Shown piece after piece: positions 31,443 to 38,619 of a stretch of 58,625 nucleotides of DNA. This DNA comes from Bradyrhizobium oropedii (GTDB lineage: Bacteria > Pseudomonadota > Alphaproteobacteria > Rhizobiales > Xanthobacteraceae): NCBI RefSeq assembly GCF_020889685.1, contig NZ_JACMYO010000027.1, positions 1-58,625 on the forward strand. Direction: 5' to 3'. The stretch's first letter is position 1. Each line of letters opens with the position of its first letter. Below the pieces are notes generated by a model. It did not search any database. It saw only the letters and a list, made by a program, of their open reading frames with translations, and had not been told where the DNA came from. Made by a program: the position numbers and the translations under genes.

Positions 31443-32306
31443 CTACCTCCAATTGATCCGCTCGAAGAAGCCTCCGATCTCGGCGGCCGCGCGATCGGGG
31501 TCCTCGCGATGCGGGAAATGTCCGACATCGGGAAACATCTTCAGATCCAGGTTGGAGAAGGTCTCGCCCAGCCGATCGGTCCATTGATAGGGAAACAGCG
31601 GGTCGTGCTCGGCCCAGCGAATGCAGGTCGGCACATCGATCGGCGGCAGCGCGGGCGCCTCGCCCTGCATCATCTTCACGCGCCCCGCATGTGACGCGCG
31701 GTAATGCGCGAAGCCGCCGGCGAGATTGCCCGGCTTGAAGAAATTGTCGGCGAAGTCCTCGATCACGTCGTCGAACGCAGCCTTGCGGTGGGTCCAGTTG
31801 TGCAGGAAATGGCCGATGTAGGTGCGGCAGCTGTCCCTGTTAGCACCGACCAGCGCGGGCGCCATCTCCATCTGGTGGAACGACTGGTACCAGATGTGCT
31901 TCAGCCGGTCCGGCGCGGCCATGCGCGCCCCGATGCCGGGATAGACGAAATCGAAGAAAAACAGTCCGGCGATCCGTTCGGGCGCCTTGCGGGCGAGCGG
32001 CTGCATCACCGCGCCGCCGACGTCGTGGCCGACCGCGCCGGCCTTGTCGATGCCGAGCGCATCAAGCAGCGCCAGCATGTCGTCGGCATGCTGATCGGGG
32101 CCGTAAGGGCCTTGTGGCTTGTCGCTGTCGCCGAAGCCGCGCAGGTCGGGCGCGATCAGGGTGTAGCGGTCGGCCAGCCGCGCCATCACCGGCTCCCAGG
32201 TCAGCCAGAATTCCGGCCAGCCATGCAACAGCAGCAGCGGCCTGCCGCTCCCGGTCCGGACGACGTGGAACGCCGCACCGTTGGCTCGAATCGTCACATG
32301 CTCCAT
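31443..32306 (-). CDS. Alpha/beta hydrolase, epoxide hydrolase/haloacetate dehalogenase type
   Basis: This 287-residue enzyme has the oxyanion motif HGWPEFWLTW. The nucleophile elbow GHDVGG carries Asp rather than Ser, and the His lies in DVGHFPHREDP. An Asp nucleophile defines the epoxide hydrolase and haloalkane/haloacetate dehalogenase branch. The cap region (about 130-210) includes YQSFHQMEM and FFKPGNLAGGFAHYRA. It could hydrolyse epoxides or carbon-halogen bonds; the sequence alone does not decide. It is a single gene, convergent with the ROK gene. Confidence 0.85.
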   Translation of the reverse strand: MEHVTIRANGAAFHVVRTGSGRPLLLLHGWPEFWLTWEPVMARLADRYTLIAPDLRGFGDSDKPQGPYGPDQHADDMLALLDALGIDKAGAVGHDVGGAVMQPLARKAPERIAGLFFFDFVYPGIGARMAAPDRLKHIWYQSFHQMEMAPALVGANRDSCRTYIGHFLHNWTHRKAAFDDVIEDFADNFFKPGNLAGGFAHYRASHAGRVKMMQGEAPALPPIDVPTCIRWAEHDPLFPYQWTDRLGETFSNLDLKMFPDVGHFPHREDPDRAAAEIGGFFERINWR

Positions 32307-32518
32307 GGTCCGCTCCTGCTGTCTCTGGATCGCCCGCGCGCCGATCGAACCAGAGCCTTCCCGCTAGCGCTTTGTTTCCGCGCGCTTTCTTGCGCCGTCC
32401 CGGTGCTTCGGTGGCGCGCGGCGCCGGTGACGGAAATATTATTGCAGCGCCTTGTCTGGACCGCCATCCTCGCCTAGAACACGCCCGACCGCGGGTGGTG
32501 CAAATCACCTGGGCCGCT

Positions 32519-32608
32519 GGAGAGGTGGCAGAGTGGTTGATTGTACCGCACTCGAAATGCGGCATAGGTGCAAGCCTATCGGGGGTTCGAATCCCCCCCT
32601 CTCCGCCA
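32519..32608 (+). tRNA. tRNA-Ser (CGA)
   Basis: The cloverleaf has acceptor arms GGAGAGG and CCTCTCC, a G discriminator and an encoded CCA at 32606-32608. The D-arm is typical of serine tRNAs (GTGGCAGAGTGGTTGA). The anticodon stem-loop reads GCACTCGAAATGC, with anticodon CGA. A long variable arm follows (GGTGCAAGCCTATC), then the T-arm GGGGGTTCGAATCCCCC. The 90-base length and the long variable arm fit class II tRNA-Ser. Confidence 0.96.
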
Positions 32609-32694
32609 TCCACGACCTGAACCGAGACCGCCAAACCATCCGGCTGTGCCGGATCAGCAGGCCGGCCGCTGGCCGCGGCACGTGCCAGCCAGCC

Positions 32695-33199
32695 ATGACC
32701 GACGAAATTCCAACCCTCAGAACTGCTCGCCTGACGCTTCGTCCGCAGACGATCGCGACCTTCCCGCCTATCTGGCGTTCCTGGCTTCGCAGCGCTCCGC
32801 CGACATGGGCGGGCCGTTCGATGTGCGTTCGGCGTGGGAAATGTTCTGCCACGATCTGGCGTGCTGGCGCTTGTTCGGCCATGGCGCGCTGAGGATCGAG
32901 CTCACGGCTTCGAAGCAGTGCGTCGGCCAGGTCGGCATCAACCGCGGGTCGCTGTTTCGGAGAAGGGGCTCGGCTGGCTGCTCTATGACGGACACGAAGG
33001 ATACGGCTACGCCACCGAAGCCGCGCGTGCCTTGCGCGACTGGGCCTTTGCGACGCTGAAGCTGCCGACGCTGGTCAGCTACATGTCGCCCGACAATGCG
33101 ATGTCTGCCGCGGTGGTGAGGCGATTGGGTGGTGTGCTCGATCCGTCTGCGCTTCGGGAAGATCCCGACGATCTGGTTTATCGCTATCGGCTGCGCTGA
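32695..33199 (+). pseudogene. GNAT acetyltransferase with two frameshifts
   Basis: Three frames together encode one GNAT protein of about 168 residues. Frame 1 gives MTDEIPTLRTARLTLRPQTIA. After a missing G near 32758, frame 2 gives DLPAYLAFLASQRSADMGG and on to GQVGINRGSLF. After a missing C near 32956, frame 3 gives PEKGLGWLLYDGHEGYGYATEAARAL to the stop at 33199. The acetyl-CoA loop (GHEGYGYATEA) is intact. Two independent one-base losses in 200 bases mean either a real pseudogene or poor local sequence quality. Confidence 0.8.
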
Positions 33200-33253
33200 G
33201 CGGAGATGCGTAAGGCGTTCACGTCAGCGGCTCGAACAGCCTTGGCGAGAAAA

Positions 33254-33961
33254 CTATTGATCCGAAGCGGCCAACTGCGCCGTTTGGCGTCCGCCGTTGA
33301 TCTCTCTCAACTGGTTTACGTATTCCTCAGGCTTCAACAAGTGGAATGGAGCCTTCAGACCCATGAAGTTAGCTATACGACCAATAAAGGCCGTGCAGTT
33401 GGTCGTTTCTGCGTTCCAAAGAGGCGAGGTCGCCTGGAGGTGCTTGATGTACGCGAAAACCTTGTTCGCGTCGGCCTCGCTCAAGTACACGCGATAGCTG
33501 GCCGTCAGATACTGCTCGTCAAGGTCACCGTAGCTCGCTCCGGTCTCGGAGGGCACCCAGGTAAGGTGTCCCAGCACATAAGGCAGGACATCGCCCGCCG
33601 GGTGCAGCCCCGCGACCTCGACCTGCTTCTCGCTTGTCTTGCCGTACCAAACAAACGCATGCCCATAAGAAGCCGCCGTGCGGGCACGAAAGTCGACGTA
33701 GTATGGCCCTTTGACCGAAGACCTTCGAACCGGCTTCGCGGCTGCTCCGGAAGCGGGACCGTTTGGACCAGCGACGGCCGCCGCCACAACCGACCTCGAC
33801 GACGGCTTACGCGGCTTGTCCTGCTGCAGCGGCGCCTGATCCGTTTGCGCAGCCATTTGCTGCGCATGACCGATGCCGGCTCCCAAAGTCGCGGAAGCCA
33901 TAACGACACCAATTCCGGCAAGCAGCCGCAGGCCGCTCCGTTTCCGATTGGATTCTGGCAC
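33254..33961 (-). CDS. Exported Cys/His protein, papain-like peptidase fold suspected
   Basis: This is a 235-residue protein with a signal peptide (LRLLAGIGVVMASATLGAGIGHAQQ) and a Pro/Ala/Ser linker. The globular domain is at about residues 86-220. SYGHAFVWYG contains a conserved-looking His (101) and NCTAFIGRIANFMGL contains Cys 189. A His preceded by Gly in GHxF and a Cys in an NCT context recall DUF4105/Lnb-type or NlpC-like cysteine hydrolases, but I cannot confirm the family. I chose the GTG at 33961, which has GAGGG at a good distance; the frame also allows TTG at 34009. The gene follows a small repeat-peptide gene on the same strand. Confidence 0.65.
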   Translation of the reverse strand: MPESNRKRSGLRLLAGIGVVMASATLGAGIGHAQQMAAQTDQAPLQQDKPRKPSSRSVVAAAVAGPNGPASGAAAKPVRRSSVKGPYYVDFRARTAASYGHAFVWYGKTSEKQVEVAGLHPAGDVLPYVLGHLTWVPSETGASYGDLDEQYLTASYRVYLSEADANKVFAYIKHLQATSPLWNAETTNCTAFIGRIANFMGLKAPFHLLKPEEYVNQLREINGGRQTAQLAASDQ

Positions 33962-33991
33962 GTTCAAGCCCTCACAAGGGTAGTCAGCCCC

Positions 33992-34028
33992 AGGCAGCGC
34001 CTTCAGCAAACTGAAGGGTGCGCTGCCT
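33992..34028 (-). terminator. Strong bipartite hairpin between repeat-peptide and Cys/His genes
   Basis: AGGCAGCGC (33992-34000) pairs with GCGCTGCCT (34020-34028). Stacked on it, CTTCAG (34001-34006) pairs with CTGAAG (34011-34016) around a CAAA tetraloop. It begins 15 bases after the peptide gene's stop. There is no T-run, so it is more likely an mRNA 3' stabiliser or attenuator than a classical terminator. Confidence 0.7.
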
Positions 34029-34042
34029 GAGCGATCCTCGAG

Positions 34043-34243
34043 CTAACCCTTCGTCACGATCGGAGCAGGAGCTTTTCCAACCGGGTACTTGCCGACGGGG
34101 TACTTGCCAACCGGATACTTGCCGATCGGCATCTTGCCAACCGGAGCCGTAGCAGTAACCGGCTGCGGATGAGGAAGGTCTGCCGCGCTGGCGGCAGCCA
34201 CAAAACCGAACGTCGCAACTCCAGCAACCAGGAACTTCAACAT
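34043..34243 (-). CDS. Small secreted GKYPV-repeat peptide
   Basis: This 66-residue product has a clear signal peptide (LKFLVAGVATFGFVAAASA, cut before ADLPHP). A mature part of about 45 residues follows, dominated by a tandem pentapeptide: VGKMPI, then GKYPV three times, then GKAPAP. At the DNA level the 15-base unit is repeated with synonymous changes (34074-34140). The ATG at 34243 has a GGAG upstream. I know no family for it. A basic, Pro-rich repeat peptide could coat the cell wall or be processed further. It lies upstream of the Cys/His exported protein on the same strand. Confidence 0.7.
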   Translation of the reverse strand: MLKFLVAGVATFGFVAAASAADLPHPQPVTATAPVGKMPIGKYPVGKYPVGKYPVGKAPAPIVTKG

Positions 34244-34429
34244 CGTGATCTCCGAGATGGGTAGCGTGAATATGAACAGCCTACCCTCTAACGGCTATGG
34301 CGTAATTAACGCTGTAGCAAAACTGGCGCTTGCGCGGTCGTTTCCTTGCCGAGTGTGACAAAAACGGCACGGGATTGTTGCTTTGGATGAGTATCCGGAC
34401 GCGAGATCGGCGAGAGGATCCTTACCGGC

Positions 34430-35014
34430 TCAGAACAGCCTCGGCAAAAGGCGTCCGGTCCGGGCCATATACTGGCGATACTCGTCGCCGAAGGCGTCCA
34501 CCATCATCTGCTCTTCTTTGGCAATCCGCCCGAAAAACAGGGTTCCAAATCCGATCAGGCCAGCGAAACCAGCCACCCAGTTCGGCAGCAGCAATGCCTG
34601 AGCAACAGCCCAAAGCCAGAATGCGGTATACATCGGATGGCGAACACTCCGATAAATACCGTCGGTGATCAGGCGATGATTTTCCCGCACGTCAAGACTG
34701 ACGGACCAATTCCGACCAAGAGCTCGATGGGTCAGCCGGAACATGACCAGCGCCGCAACCGCGACGAAAACACCGAGCCAGGCTTGAGCCGGCCGGAAGG
34801 CGTATGATGCGAAATGAGGCATGGCCGTTGCGATGTAGATGAGCGGCACAATGCCAAGACCCGTGAGCGATATCAGCAGCAGGGTGTTTTCGCGCGAGCC
34901 TCGGGCGCTCCTCTCGACCTTTTCACGGCGAGCTCGACGCGCGTATCTGTAGCGGATGAGATACCAACCGACCGCCATCATCACGAACACGAACTTGGCA
35001 ATACCGGGCGTCAT
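34430..35014 (-). CDS. Isoprenylcysteine carboxyl methyltransferase-like membrane protein
   Basis: This 194-residue membrane protein has about five hydrophobic helices. The ICMT/phospholipid-methyltransferase signature is in the last third: LDVRENHRLITDGIYRSVRHPMYTAFWLWAVAQALLL, then FGRIAKEEQMMVDAFGDEYRQYMARTGRLLP. The RHPMY and EE...F...Y residues bind SAM and the substrate in this fold. Bacterial members methylate lipids or small molecules; the substrate here is unknown. The ATG at 35014 is chosen because the frame above it (to 35131) is not hydrophobic or family-like. Confidence 0.8.
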   Translation of the reverse strand: MTPGIAKFVFVMMAVGWYLIRYRYARRARREKVERSARGSRENTLLLISLTGLGIVPLIYIATAMPHFASYAFRPAQAWLGVFVAVAALVMFRLTHRALGRNWSVSLDVRENHRLITDGIYRSVRHPMYTAFWLWAVAQALLLPNWVAGFAGLIGFGTLFFGRIAKEEQMMVDAFGDEYRQYMARTGRLLPRLF

Positions 35015-35258
35015 CGTGGACCACGCGCTTGTTTCGCTGGCGCGGCATCTTCGCCGATCATCGAAAGGGTACCATCCTTGGCGAGCGTCTGAGATCTGAC
35101 AAAAACAGGTCCACAGACCGGCATGAACCAATCATACAGGGCTTGCGGGTCGTTTCCACCGATTAGTTGGCAGCCCGACAGGTGGATCCAGGGTGGATGC
35201 GTTGTCGGGTTTGCACTATTGAGCCGGATAGCACAACGCCGGCATGGCAAGGCTTTTT

Positions 35259-35798
35259 TTATCTCGCGCGCGGCGAAGCCGCGGTGGCTCTCCGGTCTAT
35301 CTCCAACACTCGCGGGAGCAACTGCGAGGCAATGAAAGCATGCCCGGCGTCCGTGAGGTGAATGAGGTCGAAAGCGTAATACTGCGCAGGTATCTCTTCG
35401 TCGTACAAAATAACCTTGATGGCGCGCTCACGGAGCCGCCGCTCCATCGCCGCGATGTTGGCCGCCCGCTGCTCCTTCGTGACAAGGAAGCGCCTATCGT
35501 TGCCTCCAGGCTGCAAGATCACGATGTCGGTTCCCTTCGGCACGTCGCTATCAATGCGCTTGAGCATGCCGGCGGTGGTGTCAAAGGGAACTCCGGCATT
35601 GGCGACGGTCGCATTGACGCCCTTGTCTCTCAGCAGGGCTTCCAGCTTGGCCGGATAAGCGCCCTGCTTCCCAACGTACCAGCCTTGGGTGTTGCTTGCG
35701 CCGACTGCCACGATATGAATCGGCTTCGTGAAGGCTGCACACACGGTCGCCACGCAACACACGGCGATGGCGACTGAGAGTTTTCCAAATGGCGTCAC
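35259..35798 (-). CDS. SGNH/GDSL hydrolase (arylesterase type), exported
   Basis: This 179-residue protein has a signal peptide (KLSVAIAVCCVATVCAAF) and an SGNH fold. Block I reads GASNTQG, so the second GDS residue is Ala while the nucleophile Ser (35) is kept. Block III is GGND (Asn 100) and block V is DLIHLTDAGH (Asp 144, His 147). The arrangement resembles TesA-type lysophospholipase/arylesterases. It probably acts on esters or lipids in the periplasm. Confidence 0.85.
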   Translation of the reverse strand: MTPFGKLSVAIAVCCVATVCAAFTKPIHIVAVGASNTQGWYVGKQGAYPAKLEALLRDKGVNATVANAGVPFDTTAGMLKRIDSDVPKGTDIVILQPGGNDRRFLVTKEQRAANIAAMERRLRERAIKVILYDEEIPAQYYAFDLIHLTDAGHAFIASQLLPRVLEIDRRATAASPRAR

Positions 35799-35923
35799 CG
35801 ACTGCCTCTCCCGGCTTGAAGTGCTAAAGAAAACAACACCGACACCGGGCTCCTGCAGGGGCCTGATCTAAAGCCTCACATCTTGCGTCAACACCAACTT
35901 CAAACTGTCTTTTGGGCGGTATG

Positions 35924-36637
35924 CTAAGAGTTGGTCGAAGCTTGGGCTGCAGGTGAAACCAGGTTCGAAGGACCCTGATTTTTTCGTGGGCGCGCGACAG
36001 CCGATCCGATTGCCCTGATCTTTCGTATGACCATGCTATGCAACGCCGCGTCTTTATCGATGTTGAAGTGAGTGACGTTTGCATCACGAACATAATAGTT
36101 CGTCAGCTCGCCGCGGAAGCCGGGTCCGCGACTTATTCTAACGCTTTCATTTTTGTACAGATTCAGAACGCGCCCTACGTTGGCCGATGCCACATGCGAC
36201 GATGTGCCGTCGAATGGAACAACCAAGGCAACCGGCACGCCCATTTGGCCAAGGTACTCTGCCATCGACATCACGGCATCTGCACCAAGAGAGTGTCCCA
36301 CCAGTATGATAGGCCCGCGCTGGCCGGCTCTATATTTTACGATGATGTCGTCGGCGACGCTTCTCCATTGGGTGTGATTTGCGACAGCCGCGGCAACGCC
36401 AGCCGCTTGCAGCTGGGCGGCAAGGCCGTCCATGCCCAAAGAAAAAACGTTCAACAGTCCGCGAAATAAATAAACATGCGCCGCAGAAGAGTGCAGTCGA
36501 GCGGGCGAATTTGTCGATCTAAGCGCCACCGCCGTTCCGGGCTTCGCCTGAGCCCCCTTGTTCAAAAGCAAACTGCTTGCAAAAAAAATCGTCAAGCCGG
36601 CGCAAATCAGCGCCATGCTGTAACGCAATCTCTTCAT
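35924..36637 (-). CDS. Exported alpha/beta hydrolase with GHSLG elbow
   Basis: This 237-residue protein has a signal or anchor segment (YSMALICAGLTIFFASSLLL). The hydrolase domain starts at AHVYLFRGLLNVFSLGMDGLAAQL, has the elbow VGHSLGADAVM (Ser 116), a likely acidic residue in LVVPFDGTSS, and a candidate catalytic His in ANVTHFNID. The RGLLNxFSLGMDxLA start suggests a lipase/thioesterase-like fold of unknown substrate. The ATG at 36637 is chosen for its signal sequence; the frame is open far upstream. It is divergent from a membrane hydrolase gene at 37021. Confidence 0.78.
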   Translation of the reverse strand: MKRLRYSMALICAGLTIFFASSLLLNKGAQAKPGTAVALRSTNSPARLHSSAAHVYLFRGLLNVFSLGMDGLAAQLQAAGVAAAVANHTQWRSVADDIIVKYRAGQRGPIILVGHSLGADAVMSMAEYLGQMGVPVALVVPFDGTSSHVASANVGRVLNLYKNESVRISRGPGFRGELTNYYVRDANVTHFNIDKDAALHSMVIRKIRAIGSAVARPRKNQGPSNLVSPAAQASTNS

Positions 36638-37020
36638 CGTCAGAATCCTTCGCCACCTTAAGTCGAGCCGCATTAAATCAGACTTACGAATCGTGACAAT
36701 CATGAACGGCTTCGAAAACCGCGTTGAGGCGCGCAATTGGCTCACTGTCGCGGATTTGCCACACGAAGAAAGCGATCGTGTCGCGACCGTCAGGGTCCTC
36801 CATGGCCAATGACTCCTGGCACCCTGCACTTTTTTGCTCAAAGCCAAACTCAACGAGTGCCACCCCGCGGACGAAGTGGTAATTTTACAGGCCGAGATCC
36901 GCATCACCCATGTCAGGTTCACCGGACTGCGGTCAACGAGGAGCGTCGCCTAAGTGTCCATCCATTTCCGTTTTACAGAATGAGCGCCGATCAATATCTT
37001 TACAGAATTCGAGTTGCTGG
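36638..37020. other. Intergenic region with an interrupted small frame
   Basis: This 383-base divergent region between two hydrolase genes is less GC-rich than the flanks. On the plus strand an ATG at 36702 opens a 36-codon frame (MNGFENRVEARNWLTVADL) to a TGA at 36810. The same frame continues 46 codons to a TAA at 36951 (LLKAKLNECHPADEVVILQAEI). It could be a small gene broken by a stop codon, but no family is recognisable. No promoter can be placed with confidence. Confidence 0.35.
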
Positions 37021-38250
37021 ATGATTCGACGGCGGCACGTCTTCCACATTGGTGGTTACGATCCAATCACCCCCGAAGCGCAGGTCGAACGCTTGCGGCG
37101 CTCGCTCTCGAGCTTCCAAAAGATTTGGGGCGCTTCTTCGCGGCTGTCGGAAATATCGAACACGTCTGCAATCAGTGCTTCATGCAGCCTGGAAGCATGG
37201 GGGCCGAACTGGAAAACTCACGCCACCTTCGAAATGCTCCGCTGGGATGATCTCATCCGGTGCGATTCGAAAGTCGGCTTCGTGCATCGTCTCGTTCAAT
37301 CCTTGAAAGCGCTATTCGATTTCATCGTAACGGGAACGATATTCAGGTATGCGATCGCAAGCTGGAAGTACGCTCTCTTTTTCATCTTTCCATATTGCTG
37401 TTTGCTATTGATCGCATTTTGCAGCGTTGGGCTGTCATACCTGTTGATCAGGCTCATACACGTTCCATTTTGGATGGAATTACTGCTTGGACTTTTCTTG
37501 TCGCTTGCCATCTTCGTCGGCGCGATGCTCTGGATCGGACCAAAGCGCAGGATAAATCACATTCTCGATGATGCCATTTTCTCCCACCAATTTCTTTACG
37601 GGCAGAAAAGCGAACTTGATAAGCGGCTCGACGCTTTTGCGAGCCTGATATCAAGAACGGTTCGGGCCGCAGAAGTTGATGAAGTTCTGATCGTTGGCCA
37701 CTCCCTTGGCGCGGCGCTCACAATTGCGGCGGTGGCGCGCGCGCTGAAATCGAATCCTCCGCTCGAAACGAGCGGGCCCAAGCTATGCATTCTCACGGTG
37801 GGCGCCACTATCCCTAAATTCTCGTTGCATCCGATGGGCGGCCAAATACGGGAAGCGGCGCAACTCGTGGCCGGAACGCCGGCGATAGACTGGGTCGAAT
37901 ACCAGGCGCGAGATGACGCAATCAGCTTCTATCGCTTCGACCCCGTCACTCTGAAACGCGTCAGTCGAGACCATTCAGGTGACCACCCGAGGATTCGGCG
38001 TGTCCAAATACATTCAATGGTAAGTCCAGCCCGCTTCAAACGTCATCGCTTCAACTTTATGCAGATCCATTATCAGTTTCTGATGGGAAACGATCAGCGC
38101 TCGGTCTACGACTATTGCATGATTGTTTGCGGGCCGCTCGACTTCGACGTCGCGACGTCACCGTCTGGAGCGGTTGGGCTGTTCGAGGCGGACGGTTCGG
38201 TGGCGACGACCGAAGTTGATGGTCGGCTCGATCCGTCATGTCGAGAATAG
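37021..38250 (+). CDS. Membrane alpha/beta hydrolase with GHSLGA elbow
   Basis: This 409-residue protein starts MIRRRHVFHIGGYDPITPEAQ. It has two membrane helices at about 118-146 and 150-172 (ALFFIFPYCCLLLIAF, ELLLGLFLSLAIFVGAMLW). The hydrolase part follows, with VGHSLGAALTIAA (Ser 228), a GATIPKFSLHPMGGQIR block and the later IQIHSMVSPARFKRH. The serine elbow suggests a lipase or esterase at the membrane; the substrate is unknown. The ATG at 37021 lacks a strong ribosome-binding site, but the conserved-looking N-terminus begins here. Confidence 0.75.
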   Translation: MIRRRHVFHIGGYDPITPEAQVERLRRSLSSFQKIWGASSRLSEISNTSAISASCSLEAWGPNWKTHATFEMLRWDDLIRCDSKVGFVHRLVQSLKALFDFIVTGTIFRYAIASWKYALFFIFPYCCLLLIAFCSVGLSYLLIRLIHVPFWMELLLGLFLSLAIFVGAMLWIGPKRRINHILDDAIFSHQFLYGQKSELDKRLDAFASLISRTVRAAEVDEVLIVGHSLGAALTIAAVARALKSNPPLETSGPKLCILTVGATIPKFSLHPMGGQIREAAQLVAGTPAIDWVEYQARDDAISFYRFDPVTLKRVSRDHSGDHPRIRRVQIHSMVSPARFKRHRFNFMQIHYQFLMGNDQRSVYDYCMIVCGPLDFDVATSPSGAVGLFEADGSVATTEVDGRLDPSCRE

Positions 38251-38619
38251 CGAAGCAGGTTGCCGGCTGCCTCTGCCGGCAGTTGCCGGCACCAGGTTGT
38301 TGAGCGGGAGAGCGTGATGACCTTGCACGGCCATGTTGGCTTGTGATGCTGACGCCGGGTCTGGTGCGTAGGCGGTATGATAGACGATCGCGATCAGGAT
38401 GCGACCGCCGCCGGTTCCGATAGTGTGCATGGTAGCGCGTCCAAACGTGACATGCGCTGCGAACTTTCGTCCGGCGGATGTTGTTCCAATTGACCGCCAC
38501 TCAGGCTGGAGGGGTGGCCGCGGGCTACTTTGCATGGGGTTGTTTTCGACATTTTGCTGGGAGCCGCACCGACGGGCGCGATCGACCCGAAGGATGACCC
38601 CCGACAATCCCATCGATCG
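38251..38619. other. Intergenic region, nothing recognised
   Basis: These 369 bases lie between the convergent membrane hydrolase and ABC-F genes. They contain only short frames on the minus strand (for example to 38613) without hydrophobic segments, motifs or a plausible start. Small hairpins near the hydrolase stop (GCCGGCTGCCTCTGCCGGC at about 38262-38280) may act in termination. Confidence 0.5.

Noticed and set aside
33206..34030. Plus-strand frame opposite the exported Cys/His protein
   Set aside because: The minus strand has a signal peptide, a ribosome-binding site and a protein-like domain. The plus frame has none of these.
38236..38613. Minus-strand frame of 125 codons after the membrane hydrolase
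   Set aside because: The composition is not protein-like, there is no plausible start signal and it partly overlaps the hydrolase end.
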